This document shows positions 22,314 to 33,934 of a stretch of DNA of 64,000 bases, piece after piece (within the stretch, counting starts at the first letter, position 1; the number at the start of each line of letters is the position of its first letter). Source of the stretch: Brasenia schreberi (lineage: Eukaryota > Streptophyta > Magnoliopsida > Nymphaeales > Cabombaceae); contig JAYKKT010000080.1 in the NCBI GenBank assembly GCA_036023115.1, forward strand, positions 11,153,501 through 11,217,500. Direction: 5' to 3'. The position numbers and the translations under genes were made by a program. The notes under the pieces are model-generated. The model made no database searches. It had not been told where the DNA came from and saw nothing but the letters and a program-made list of their open reading frames with translations.

Positions 22314-23566
22314 GCATCATCGGTATTCCCCCATTTACAGTACGTGCAATTCTTGATACCGGCGCAACTACATGTTGCGTGGACGAAAAGAGCATACCAG
22401 CAGGTGCTCTAGAGCCAAATACATTTGCTGTTAAGTTCAATGGTATCAATTCAGAGCAAACGGCCTACAAGAAGTTGAAATATGGTCGTATGCAGATAGG
22501 GGACAATCATTTCAAGATCCCCTACACCTACGCATTCCCAATGAACCTTGGAGGAGAGGTTCAGATGATTATCGGATGCAACTTCATTCGCAGCATGCAG
22601 GGAGGTATGCGTATAGAAGGTGATATTGTCACCTTCTACAAAGAGGTCACCACGATACAAACGAGACAAGAAGTTCGCGTAGCACATATCGTGGAAAGAT
22701 TTGAAGACCTCGGCGACATGGAGTATATACAGCTTCAAGAAACTGTAGCATACTCAGCAGGCTCTAACTCAGCATCGTTTCAGAAGAAGTTCTCTTCAAT
22801 CATAGAGAAATTAACGAATGCTGGTTATATCGGAGAAGACCCCATGAAGCATTGGTCAAAGAACAAAGTTGAATGCAGGATAGTTCTGAAAAATCCTGAT
22901 TTCATTATTGAGGACAGACCATTAAAACAGGTAACACCACAGCTTAAGGAGTCTTTTGCGAAACATGTGGAAGCCCTATTAAAGTTAAAGGTAATTAGAC
23001 CATCCCAAAGCAAGCATCGCACAGTTGCCATTATTGTCAAATCGGGAACTACTCAGGACCCGAGAACAGGAGAAGTGAAACATGGCAAAGAAAGAATGGT
23101 CTTCAATTATAAGCGGCTTAATGACAACACGGAGAAGGATCAATATTCCCTTCCGGGAATAAACTCTATCATCAAGAAGGTCTCCGGCAGCAAAATTTAC
23201 TCAAAATTCGACTTAAAGTCGGGTTTTCATCAAGTCATGATGGAAGAAAAATCCATCCCGCTTACGGCTTTCTGGGTCCCACAGGGATTGTTCGAATGGC
23301 TTGTTATGCCATTTGGCCTGAAGAACGCTCCAGCTGTTTTCCAGAGAAAGATGGATGACGTCTTCAGAGGTACAGAGGAATTCATAGCTGTTTACATTGA
23401 TGATATCCTTGTTTTCTCCAGGGATGAAGATGCTCACGCAAAGCACTTGCGCGTATTCCTCGACAGAGTTCAAATGCATGGACTGGTGCTCAGTCCAACA
23501 AAAATGGCAATTGGACACAAGAGGATTGAGTTCCTCGGTGCAATAATCGGAGATGGTGAAATAACA
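22314..23566 (+). pseudogene. Block E: polyprotein 3' part (protease and reverse transcriptase), cut by copia sequence
   Basis: After the frameshift the original reading frame continues through the DTGA protease and a reverse transcriptase with YIDD, and stops matching the virus just after the segment that follows the catalytic box. The rest of the thumb region and RNase H are missing. From about 23,567 the sequence is Ty1/copia reverse transcriptase, and the viral frame ends at a stop at 23,603-23,605. One Asn-to-Tyr change lies downstream of the protease site. Confidence 0.92.
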
Positions 23567-24480
23567 AAGCAAGAAAATCATTTTGTTATTGGTATATGTA
23601 GATGACATCATCATTACAAGTGATGATACAAAAGGCTTTGCCACTCTAAAAAGACAATACATACATTATTTTATTTAAAAGACTTGAGCACATTACATTA
23701 TTTTGTGGAAATTAAAATTATACGGAGCAAAGCTGTTTATTCTTAAGTCAAAGAAAAATATTCTACACTTACTAAAAGAAATGAAAATAGAGGACTATCG
23801 GATATGTTCTACTCCCATTGAAATTTCAAAAGAAGATAACGATGATTTAGCTGAACCATATGAAGTATATATCAAAGATTGGTGGGAAAACTTATATATG
23901 TTACTATCATAAGACCTGATATCAGTTTTGCAGTCGGCTATGTAAGTAGATTGATGCATTTCCCATCTAAGCACCACATGAGTACAATGTTTCATATCAT
24001 AAGATACTTGAAGTCATCTATCACTTATGGCCTGACTCCAAAATTGATAGAACGTCAACCTTAGGTTATATGGTATGCCTAGGAAGCAATGTGGTGTCTT
24101 GAAAGAGTAAGAAATAATTTGTATTGGCGAAGTCAAGTGCATAGGCAGAATATCGTGCGATTGCTCTCAACATGCGTGAAGGTTTATGGATTGTATCAAT
24201 ATTGAAAGAAATTGGCCTGGGAAGAATCATTTCAATTGACTTTTTCACTTATAGTAAAGCGGTTCTTTAAATGGCTTCTAATCTAGTCTTTCATGAGATG
24301 ATTAAGCATATTGAAGTTGAATGTTACTTCATTAGAGAGAAAGTTTTCCAAAGAATTTTCAACATTATTCATGTTTGTTCTGAAGATCAATTTGTTGATA
24401 TTCTCATGAAATCAGTTACTGCTAATGGGTTAAAGAAAGCTCTCGGCAAGTTGGGTATTTTCAGTCTCTAAGACCCATTG
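23567..24480 (+). mobile_element. Ty1/copia fragment (reverse transcriptase and RNase H), degraded
   Basis: Translation gives the copia reverse-transcriptase box YVDDIIIT near 23,597-23,620, the F-A-V-G-Y-V-S-R region, and the copia RNase H end with K-H-I-E and V-C-S-E-D-Q near 24,300-24,390. Stops and frameshifts interrupt the frame throughout. The element starts abruptly at the pararetrovirus and ends where an RTE fragment begins. Confidence 0.85.
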
Positions 24481-24482
24481 GC

Positions 24483-25015
24483 ATGTAAGTGCCTCCAACT
24501 TAGTAGAACAAAGGCAAAATATATGGAATGTAAGTTTGATCGTTTGGTTACTTCAGAGGATATATAAATTAAAATTGGCACATATTGCGTCCCCCATAAG
24601 GAAAGTTTTAAATACCTAGAGTCAATTTTTCAGAGTGATGACGAATTGATGGAGATGTTACGCATAGAATTAATGCTAGTTGGTTAAAATGGAGAGGAGC
24701 ATCATGGACTCTTTGTGATAAGAAGATACCATTAAAGTTAAAAGGTAAATATTATAGAGCAACAATTAGGCTTGCCATGTTTTATGGTTCTGAGTGTTGG
24801 GTAGTTAATCATCAACATGTACGAAAGATGTATATGACAAAAATAAAGATGTTGAGATGGATGAGTGGTTATACAAGGAAAGACTATATACATAATGAGG
24901 TTATTAGAAACAAATTAGGAGTGGTACCAATAGAGGATAAAATGTGAGAATATCGTTTAAGATGGTTTGGACATATAGAAAGAAGATTAAAAGAAGCACT
25001 TCGAAGTTGGAAATC
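24483..25015 (+). mobile_element. RTE-clade LINE fragment, 3' part
   Basis: The sequence matches the C-terminal coding part of the long RTE at 35,615-38,879 (from about 38,160 to 38,660) with many substitutions and small indels, including in-frame stops. It lacks the TTG tail. It separates two copia fragments, so it inserted into or recombined with older copia sequence. Confidence 0.85.
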
Positions 25016-26156
25016 TGTATAAATAATGCCTTAAGTTTAGTTATTAAGTTAAGTGAATGAATAAAGAGAGAGAGGTTGTGGCAGCCATGAGGGCATCGAC
25101 CTCTTCCTTATGAAGATTTTTTCGTCTAGATTTATTATTGATTTCCAAAGTATGTGGCTTGATTTATAACAGCATGCACCTTAATGATCGGATCCTCAAC
25201 GCCAAAGTATCTTTGCAGTGAAGCAATTCTCATGGTAGCATTTCTTATAAATCGAATGCCATCCTGGACACTGGAAGAGCGAGTACTTCTAAAATTATTG
25301 CTTTCGGATGAAAAATTATTTACTCTACTTCCTAGAGTTTTTGGATGTATATGCTATATACATATTAATAATAAGGATAAACTCGATCCGAAGTGTACGT
25401 TTGTGGGATATTCTCTATTTCAAAAGAGATACAGATGCTTTGATCTGATCTCAAGGAAATTTTTCGTATCCAGAGTTACTTTTCATAAAACTACATACTA
25501 TTCCAGCATTAAGGGGGAAGCCGAACATATCGAGAGACTTGAAGAACCATTATTATAGATGCTAATTCAAGAAGATGAAAACAATGAAGAAGAGCCCCAA
25601 ATCAAAGAAAGTGAAAATGAAAACCAGTAGAAACGTGTCTTTAATTAAGTTTACACCAGGGAAATTCAAAAGAAATTCTTATCTGAGGCAAATAAGGGGT
25701 AGTTGCAGCCTACAACTACTATGCCAAAACTGTCGATTGCTCTAAGAAAGAAAAAGAGAAAGTGCACTTATCCAATATGTAATTTCATTTATTATAAGAA
25801 AATGTCAGATAGCTATCAGGTATTTCTATCGAATTTAGAGGCAGTAAGTGTTGGAGATCAAGTTAACGATGAAGATGGACGATTCCTATTTCTGTACTTA
25901 TCTCATGTCTTGAATAATGTGGATCCCAATGGATCAAAATCAGGTCTAATTAGTATCCTTAAGTAAGGGCAAATTAGTTTTTTAAGTTATAATCTCTGTA
26001 CTATAAAACCCTAAACACATTTTAGGGTGATTGGTGGATGAATAAAATAAAAAGGAGAGATGAGGCCTGTGGCAGCCCAAGGGATGCCGACCTCTGTTTC
26101 TGCACTGCATCTGTTATTGACTCTATTTTGATGCATTCTTAAGGCATTTAACAACA
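25016..26156 (+). mobile_element. Ty1/copia fragment: integrase end, RT start and LTR-like remnants
   Basis: The frame at 25,184-25,558 matches the copia integrase C-terminal region (A-I-L-M-V-A-F-L-I-N-R-M-P followed by the usual G-C-x-C-Y and F-V-G-Y blocks). The frame near 25,703-25,966 matches the region before the copia reverse transcriptase. About 25,960-26,156 is LTR-like: it shares motifs such as AAGTARGGGYAAATTAGT with the LTR at 31,350 and ends just before a primer site. LTR-like sequence also appears at 25,030-25,110. All frames are broken. Confidence 0.75.
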
Positions 26157-29100
26157 TGGTATCAGAGTGGACGATCCTCGCTACTGAAACGTGGGAGTCA
26201 GCCCTACATGAAGATCTTGGCTGCGGGGAAGACAAGCTGCTGAAGGAGCCATTGAATCACTTGTTGTCCTATTGAGAGAAGGGAATCACAGGGAGAAGAA
26301 AGATGCAGCGTCTGCACTTTTGAACTTGGGTTTATTTGAGGTGAATAAGTGCAGCAGTGCAATCGTGTTTATTCTCTACATGGATGGTTGCAGTCAGCGG
26401 TACAAGTATTGTCATCTGAATTTATTATCAAAGTTTCTATTTTTATATCGAGGTCTGTGGAGATCTCATCAATCTCCCTTTTTCTCATGTTGGAAAGCAT
26501 TATGTTAGTTCCTAATCTGTTAACGACACTGTGCTTCTGACTATCATATTAAAAAAGATACACCGATTTCTTTGCAGCTGTTATGTTGACGTGCAGGATT
26601 CTGTTATAGCCGTACAGACCAGATTCCATTCATGCCCTATGTGGGTGTAGTTTGAGACCCATATTGGATTAAAAAAAGGACATAAAAATATCCCATATAA
26701 GCAGTTGTTTTATAGATTCATGCTATTAATCTCTCTAGTTAGAAGTGCAACTTACTTATATTATGGAAGTGGATAGATTTAATTATTATGGAAAGGAACA
26801 AAATGGGAGATAGTTGTGATAACAATTCCTCAAACAAGGAGGAGGTATTTCAAATCACGAACTTCAAGCTAGATGGCAAGAACTATTTATAATGGGCCAA
26901 ATCAATTGAACTAGCTGTGATGGCGAGGGGGCTATGAGATTATCTCACTGGCGATATTCTCCAACCACCTACAAAAGATCATCTTTATTCCATATGGCAT
27001 AGAGAAAATGTACTTGTCAGTGCTTGGCTTATACAATCTATGATACCCTCTATTGGCAGTATATTCATGTTTCTAGAGTCAGCAAAAGATATTTGGTTAG
27101 CAGTTCAAGATGCCTATGCTTAGAGGAAGAATATAGTAAAAAAATATGATATTGAGAAGATCAGGAAGTGTAGACAGAGAGGTAGATCAGTCAGCGAATA
27201 TTATACAGAACTAAGAGGCTTATGGGAAGAATTATAGGTTTATTCGAAGACGAAATGTCAAAATTGCATGAAAGAACGCAATGAAGAATTTGAGGAACGA
27301 AATGTATTTGATCTCTTGTGGGGTATTTCTTCAGAATGAGGCTATAAAAAATAATATTCTTAGCAGAGAAGAGCTTCCCTTATTGAGCACAGTGCACTCC
27401 CTCTTATTTCGGTTAGAAGATCAGAAACATCTAGAAAAGGAAACCAAGATTAGCTCAGAGACTACTGCATTTGTGGGTAGGAATCCCTCTAACTCTTCAT
27501 TCTCTCGTGGAAGAAGAGGATATGGTCGTGGCAGAGGGAGAACCTCTCTTACTTTTGAAGAGAAGGACAAATTGACTTGTTTTTACAGTGGAAAGACGAG
27601 ACACACAAAGGAGACTTGTTGGGAACTAGTTAGTAAACTCACTATAAAAAAAGGCCTAATAAAGCTTACTTCAGCATTAACTAAGGAGACAAACACAATG
27701 CAGAAAGCAATGCAACTTCATTGGCTGACACGAAGAAAGAGATTGAGATACTTAAAGCACGTCTAAGTGATTCACAAACTTCATCTACCTCTTCTAATGT
27801 TAACTCTCAAGCTACAATGGCATACCCATTCTCTTTTATGGCTAAGGGTAACATATTTATTTCTCATTTCAGAATATGGGTTATTGATTCAGGTGTCACA
27901 AATCATATGGTCAGTAGTTAAGATTCCTTCAACTCCTATAAGTTGATTCAGGGCGACATTAATATTAGATTGACTGATGGTTCACATGCTCCAATAATTG
28001 GAAAAGGAAGTATTATTACACCTTTTAGAATATTAAAGAATGTCTTACATGTTCCAAATATTTCAGTAAACTTATTATCCGTATTTGTCATGACACGAGA
28101 TCTAAACTGTCATCTAATTTTCGACTCTACTAGATGTTTTTTTCAGGAACTTAGGACGAGGAGGATCTTTGGTCAGGGTAGTATGCGGAAATGCCTCTAT
28201 TTCTATGATAAAGTCAGAGGAGCTGCAATGTAGTAAACAATAATTACAGAAAAGCAGAAGGGAGAGTTATCTTTATGGCACCAGAGATTAGGACATTTAC
28301 CTTTATAAAAAAAATTAGGATGCTATTACCTGAATTTACTCATTGTAATGATTTAAATGTGAATTGTGAAACTTGCCAGAAGGTAAAACATCATCGTGTT
28401 TTATTTCCTTTAAATGAAGAAAAATCTTCTAAATCTTTTGAAATTGTTCACTCTGATGTTTGGGGACCTTATTCTACTACTTCATTACATGGTCACAAAT
28501 ACTTTATTTCTTTTGTTACCGTATGCAAAGTAGGGTTCTAAATGATAATACTCCATTTCATTTCTTATGTCCCTCTCGAAAACAATTCCATTTGCTACCA
28601 AAAGTGTACTTCTTTGTTCATATATATTATGGTATGAGAGATAAATTAGATGTTCGAGCTGTGAAATACATTTTTTTGGGATACTATACTACTCAGAAAG
28701 AGTATAAATACCATGATTCTATCAAAATAAAGTCATATGTTACTATGGATGTTACTTTTTTTGAAGATACTCCATTTTATAGCATACAAGAAGGTCAGTC
28801 ATCAGATATCTATTCACCTAATATGACACCACTTTCACCCCTTGAAAATCAACCAAAGCTTGAAAGGGAAGAAGAAGCGATACACCCTCCACAAGAAAAG
28901 GAATGGCGCATTTATACTACAAGTGAGAGGAAGGCCTTTCTTCCACATCAGTCTACTACTCTGAATCAAGATCCTCACCCTGAATCAGCAAATGGGTGTA
29001 TTCTGTGAAATTGAATTCGATGGTTCCCTCAGCCGTTACAAGGCTCGACTAGTTGCCTTAGGGAATAAGCAAGAATATGGGATTGATTATGATGAAACGT

Positions 29101-29790
29101 TTGCGCTGTGGCAAAGATGACAAGCTGTCGAACGGTACTCTCTATTTGCTTCTAATGGTGGTCCCTCCATCAAATGGATGTAAAGAATGCATTTCTTCAT
29201 GGTGATCGACGAGAAGATATTTATATTGCTAATTCAGTTGAACCATATAAAGATGTTGGTAGATATCAGCGATTGGTGAGAAAACTAATCTATGTTACCA
29301 TCACAAGATCACATGTGAGTTTTGCAGTTGGATATGTTAGTAGATGGATGCATTCCCCATCTAAACATCATATGAGTACAATATTTCATATCATGAGGTA
29401 CTTGAAATCTTCTATTACCTATGGTTTTCTATATACTCCTCATATCACTTGATACAGAGATTTATTCAGATGTTGATTGGGCATGTTCCAAAGTTGATAG
29501 GAAGTCAATGTGATATGTCTAGGAGGTAATATAATATCTTCAAAAGTAAGAAGCAATCTGTAGTGGTCAGGTTAAGTACAGAGGCTGAATATCGTGCTAT
29601 CGCCCTTGTCATGTGTGAGAGATTATGGATCATATCACTTAATGAAATAGGTCTAAAATGGAGGACTTCAATCAATTTTTTCATTGACAGTAATAAAGCA
29701 GCTATTCAAATGTTATCTAATCCAGTCTTTCATGAGAGGACCAAACACATTGAAATAGATTATCATTTTATTAGAGAGAAATTTAACAAT
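26157..29790 (+). mobile_element. Degraded Ty1/copia element with primer site, gag, protease, integrase and RNase H remnants
   Basis: The primer site TGGTATCAGAG is at 26,157-26,167. Downstream are copia gag (about 26,820-27,740) with a knuckle-like C-x-x-x-G-K-T-R-H-T-K-E-T-C-W block missing one cysteine, a protease with I-D-S-G near 27,886, a pre-integrase H-C-C remnant and integrase start (28,260-28,540), an integrase-to-RT linker (28,560-29,010), a shortened RT and an RNase H (29,563-29,790). Stops and deletions occur in every domain; much of the RT is missing between about 29,220 and 29,240. It is not autonomous. Confidence 0.85.
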
Positions 29791-31610
29791 AGTAAGCATA
29801 TAAAAACGTGGGAAGAAACCAATACATCTAAGGAATGGCAACAAGCAATGGGGGATGAACTAAATGCACTGAAAAAAATAATACTTGAGAGATTGTATCT
29901 CTACCAAAGGAGAGAGAAGTGGTAGGATGCAAATGGGTATACACGATAAAATACAAACCATTTGGGGAAATTGATCGCTATAAGGCAAGACTTGTAGCAA
30001 AGGGATATAGTCAATCTTATGGGATTGACTATAACAAGATGTTTGCCCCTATGGTGAAAATGCCTTCAATAAGAGTGTTTGTCATCATAGCAGTAAACAA
30101 AGGATGGAAAATGTGGCAATTGGATGTCAAGAATGCATTTGTTTTGGAGATACCACAAGGTTTAAATCTTTATGGAACCGATAAAGTGTGCTTTCTCAAG
30201 AAGGCATTATATGGATTAATACAATCCCTGCGGGCCTCGTTTGAAAAGTTTAGTAAAGGCATAATTGTGTTTGGTTACACCAGAAGCAAAAATGATCATA
30301 CATTATTTTTAAAAGTTGGCAAAAGAATCTCAATACTAATTATTTACGTTGATGATATTGTTATTGGCTGGGTGTAGTGATCACCATGGTATTCAACAAC
30401 TTAAATTAGCTTTCTCTTCGGGCCACTTTCTAACGAAGGACTTGGAAAACCCGATACTTCTTTGGGATTCAAGTTACTCGCCTAAAGATTTACATTATTA
30501 TTTGCCGTGCTGCAAATATGCTTTAGATATACTTATGGAGACTCGGCATGCTAAATGCTAGCACCTATCGGCTGACCCTCAATGGATCCCAATGTCAAGT
30601 TTCTACCAAATTTGGGAGCTATTAGCTAATCTCATGTGACATAGATATAGCAAATTAGTTGGAAAGTTGAATTTGGTCTCATAGTAACACGACCTCGATG
30701 CTATTTCTTTTGCCGTCATGTGTGTAGTCGCATAATTTTTTGAATTCTACATGTGATAGTCATTAGGATGTTGTGGTTCAAATCTTAAGATATATCAAAA
30801 GGAGCACTAGGCAAATGGACTTCTCTATAAGGTATAATATGGACACACATAGGTAGTTAGTTACTTTGATGCAGATTTGGTAGGTTCACCATCGATAGGC
30901 GTTTCTAATTTTCGGGTATCAGTGTGTGCTTATCGAGGCAACCTCAATCTCACGGAAGAGTAAGAAACAAAGTTTTGTTGCCGAATTTGGTTGTCAAGCA
31001 TAATACGTGAGCTATGGTTGGAGCAACATGTGAGCTTATTTGGTTGAAGATTACTCAAAGAACTTCAATTTGGGGAAAGCCCAGTTGATGATGACTCTTT
31101 GCTCAGATAACCAGGTTACCATACATATCATTTCTCAATCCTCGCTCTTTCATGAGAGAATCAAGCATATTGAGATTGATTGTCATTTCATAAGAGAAAA
31201 AATCGCAAACAAGATACTACAAGTATAGTATATCAAGTCAGAAGATCATATTATAGACATGTTAACCAAAGCAGTATCAAAAGTCACCCTAGTCATATTG
31301 TGCAACAAGTTGGGAGTCTCAAATATATTCTTCCCAACTTAAGGGGGAGTGTTGAAGAATTCCATGTATCATATACATGGACTAATATGCCCCTAACGTG
31401 TAATAATGGGTCACTACTTAAGTAGGGGTAAATTAGTCATTCAAGGTAGAACAAATAATATAAAATAGAGTATTGCATTAGGTTTTATTTCTTAGAAGAG
31501 ACGCAGACACCCAAGGAGGGTCGCGAGATGCCATGTACTCTTCTCATCAATTTCTTGATGATTATCAATAAAGTTTAATGCATTTAATTTCACAAGACTT
31601 ACCATGGATT
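29791..31610 (+). mobile_element. Second Ty1/copia fragment: reverse transcriptase to polypurine tract and 3' LTR
   Basis: The sequence restarts at the copia reverse-transcriptase region (W-x-x-A-M-x-x-E, then W-V-Y-T-I-K, R-L-V-A-K-G-Y and L-D-V-K-N-A-F), with the YVDDI box near 30,345. RNase H follows, much degraded, to about 31,265. A polypurine tract AAGGGGGAG at 31,341-31,349 is followed by an LTR that begins TGTTGAAG at 31,350. The LTR end is near 31,595 and is not sharp. This element abuts the previous copia fragment, giving two 3' halves in tandem. Confidence 0.8.
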
Positions 31611-31619
31611 CTACAAAAA

Positions 31620-31692
31620 AAATAAAGAATTCATGTAGCCGACCCCATCTAGTACGGGAAAAGGCTTAGTTGTAGTTGTAGTAGTAGTAGTT
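31620..31692 (+). mobile_element. RTE 3' tail fragment
   Basis: The sequence contains the RTE terminal block GACCCCATCTAGTACGGG, then AAAAGGCTTAG, and ends in degenerate TTG/TAG triplets. Only the last 70 bp or so of the element are present. Confidence 0.8.
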
Positions 31693-31789
31693 CCTCAGAC
31701 CTTCTTATTGGAGCTTCATTTGGTCGACTTTTATGTGTCTAAACATCTTAAATGATTTTTCTTTATTTTGTAATCTATTGGTACCAAGA

Positions 31790-32213
31790 ACCTCATTACG
31801 TATACATTCTTTCCTTGTGTGACCACTCATGAATCTCAGTATCTTCATTTTTACCATGGATATCTTTTGTACATATTAATGATTGTCCAACAATATTAAT
31901 GATTGCCCAACACCTAGAACTATACAATATAGCGGGTATAATTGCTGCTCTATAATATTTACATTTTAACCTTAATTGTATTTTTTTTATGTAGAATACC
32001 TTATGCACTTTTCCATTTGAACCAACTTGCATTAATTCTATTCATAATATAAACAACAACAACTAAGCCTTTTCCCATACTAGACGGGGTCGGCAATTCT
32101 ATTCATAATATCTCCATTAATTTTTTAATCACTCTAGAAAACTGAACATAGGTATTTAAAACTTTTCTTATGAGGGACGCAATGTGTGCCAATCTTAATT
32201 TTAGTGGTTTGAA
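31790..32213 (-). mobile_element. RTE LINE fragment (3' coding part), interrupted by a nested RTE tail
   Basis: The minus-strand translation matches the end of the RTE protein (Y-Y-R-A-A-I followed by the C-W-A block) with frameshifts. It matches the copy at 60,300-60,650. A 44-bp RTE tail with its own target-site duplication sits inside it at 32,051-32,094. Past 32,213 it is replaced by copia LTR sequence; RTE sequence of the same orientation resumes at 32,733 after a gap equivalent to about 1.3 kb of the element. Confidence 0.85.
32051..32094 (-). mobile_element. 44-bp RTE tail insertion with a perfect 17-bp target-site duplication
   Basis: Only the last 44 bp of an RTE element are inserted: on the minus strand, the block GCCGACCCCGTCTAG through AAGGCTTAG to the TTG repeats. 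The 17-bp sequence AATTCTATTCATAATAT flanks it at 32,034-32,050 and 32,095-32,111 without mismatch. This is an extreme 5'-truncated target-primed insertion into an older RTE copy. Confidence 0.9.
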
Positions 32214-32730
32214 GAAAAGATTACACAAGGCATCTTCAATCTGATTCATGTACGCTCAGAAGACCAATTGGCGGATATTTTCACAAAACCTGCTTCAGGC
32301 AGAGGATTTCAGAAAGCTCTCCATCAGCTGAGAATTACAAACCTTCAAGATTCAACTTGAGGGGGCGTATTGAAGATCAAGTTAAATCTTGATTAATTAG
32401 TGTTACTATTTAGTTATAAATGTATACATAGAGTCATAGGTAAGTCTGAGTCATGTATATTATGGTATTTTGTAATATGGGTCCTAATAGAATAGATTTT
32501 GATCCATTAGGAACCGTAATCCAATAGTCACTTACTAGGGGTATTATAGTCTTTTAAGTTAGATTAGCCATATAAGTAGTCATTATGGTTGCCATTAGGT
32601 TTGAACGAGAATTAAAGGGTGGCGGCAAGGATCGGCCGACCAGCACCTCAGTGTCTTCTTCTTGTATTCGGCTTTCATCAATAAAGAAGTTTATGTTGCT
32701 GATTAATTTCAACTAGTACGCCTCCCATAT
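32214..32730 (+). mobile_element. Ty1/copia 3' end with polypurine tract and LTR fragment
   Basis: The first part encodes the end of copia RNase H (S-E-D-Q-L-A-D-I-F-T-K-P at about 32,255-32,290). A purine tract TTGAGGGGG follows near 32,358, then LTR sequence beginning near 32,368 and ending near 32,725. A TATATAAGTAG-like stretch near 32,570 and AATAAAG near 32,680 fit LTR promoter and polyadenylation positions. The element is truncated and sits between two RTE pieces. Confidence 0.75.
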
Positions 32731-32732
32731 AT

Positions 32733-33595
32733 TCACCTAACACATATTTTGCTACTTTTCTAATATGCATAGCCATATTATTCCACATATTAGAAGGTGT
32801 ATCTACATAATTCCAAGCACAACTTTTTGTTCAAATATATCTTCTTTCTCATTTTTTAGGTTCCACCGTTTAGTTAGAGTAACTCCATATATACTTTGCC
32901 TCTTTGTCCACTTTTGTACTTGTAAATCCATAACTAAAAAGTCAATGTTGAGTAGTTAAACTTTCTCTTAGAATTGCATTGCAATCTTTATAACATGATT
33001 TGTCTTTTCTCCCATAAGCAAAATAATCAATTTGTGTTTGTGACAAACTACTCTTGTAAGTAATTATATTGGCATAAAAGAGATCATATGTCATAGCAAA
33101 TTTAAAATTTCCTTTTCTTCCTCATTTAGGTATCCAAACCCATAGTTGCCATGAATGCCTTTCTACCGACATATGTCCATTTAGATTTCCTCCTAAATAA
33201 ATCATCTCTCTTTGGAGAATCTTTTGAATTACCTTATCTAACTCCTCCCAAAATGTCTTCTTTATGCTATCTTCTAGTGTTACATAGGGTGCATAAGCAT
33301 AAACTATTTTTAAAGCCTCTACTCCTAATACTAATTTCATATCATAATTTGGTTATCATGTCGTTATATATCTATTACACTATCCTTTAAATCTTTATTT
33401 ACAATAATACCAACTCTATTTCGAGTCTTACTTTCTTAAATATCATAATTTAAAACCTTTGTTCTCGGTCTCCTTTACTTTTTCTCTAACTCACTTTGTC
33501 TCTGTAAACATTAAATGTGAATCTTTCTCCTAATCGTATCTACCACCTCCATTAGCTTGCCGGTCAATGTTCCAATATTCAGTGTTATTCTAGTA
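32733..33595 (-). mobile_element. RTE LINE fragment (5' endonuclease part)
   Basis: The minus-strand translation matches the AP-endonuclease-like N-terminal domain of the long RTE copies (for example A-Y-A-P, then [17 protein letters not shown], and G-G-N-L-N-G-H). Frameshifts and deletions are common. It aligns with 61,967-62,860 of the minus-strand RTE. It may be the other part of the fragment at 31,790-32,213. Confidence 0.85.
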
Positions 33596-33934
33596 TTTTG
33601 TTTTTGTATCTTTGTGCTTCCTTATAGTTTGTTTTTCCACTGCATTTAAAGTGTTTGCTTCAGCTTGAAATAAAAACTGCAGTATGATCCTGCAAAAACG
33701 TCACATGTATGTTCCTGAAGCTGGTCTAGAGATCCATGTCCAATCACTTGTATAATTTGAATACAGTGGTCTTGCAGTTATTTTCTTTATGTAGTATCAA
33801 ATTGCTGAAAGCTCTATTTTCAGTTACAACGTTTGGGAATAGTTAGATGTTTTCTCTTTCATATTCGACTTAATGGTGTTCTCATACTGCTTGAACATGA
33901 TGTGGGCAAAATTCACTATGTTCTTATTTCACAG
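33596..33934. other. Non-coding stretch, probably the remnant of a BASS2 intron
   Basis: No repeat or frame is recognisable. It ends in a pyrimidine-rich TTCTTATTTCACAG acceptor at the first visible BASS2 exon, so it is most likely intron. I looked for the preceding BASS exon (the conserved Gly-Gly-Thr-Ala-Ser-Asn block) and did not find it. Confidence 0.6.

Larger units (their letters stand above)
1..23566. mobile_element. Endogenous badnavirus-like pararetrovirus cluster (five rearranged blocks)
   Basis: The whole interval is built from pieces of one Caulimoviridae genome. Four blocks on the minus strand (joins near 1,318, 6,414 and 15,663) are followed by an inverted plus-strand block that starts at 18,897 and stops abruptly at about 23,566 in Ty1/copia sequence. 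Repeated segments are almost identical; examples of the rare substitutions are 11,072, 13,188 and 15,640. The spacing of the same protease site at 7,954 and 14,399 gives a unit length of 6,445 bp. The second cysteine motif of the polyprotein fits CX2CX11CX2CX4CX2C exactly, which is characteristic of badnaviruses and relatives. I infer integration of a concatemer or several linear molecules by end joining, followed by little decay. The left boundary lies outside the window. Confidence 0.95.

Noticed and set aside
551..23040. Many repeated short frames on the strand opposite the polyprotein, for example 73 and 95 codons long
   Set aside because: They recur only because the viral DNA recurs, lack domains or start signals, and lie antisense to a strongly supported polyprotein.
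1..23566. CRISPR-like or tandem segmental gene array
   Set aside because: Repeat units are kilobase-long viral segments with end-joining breaks in a plant genome, not short direct repeats with spacers.
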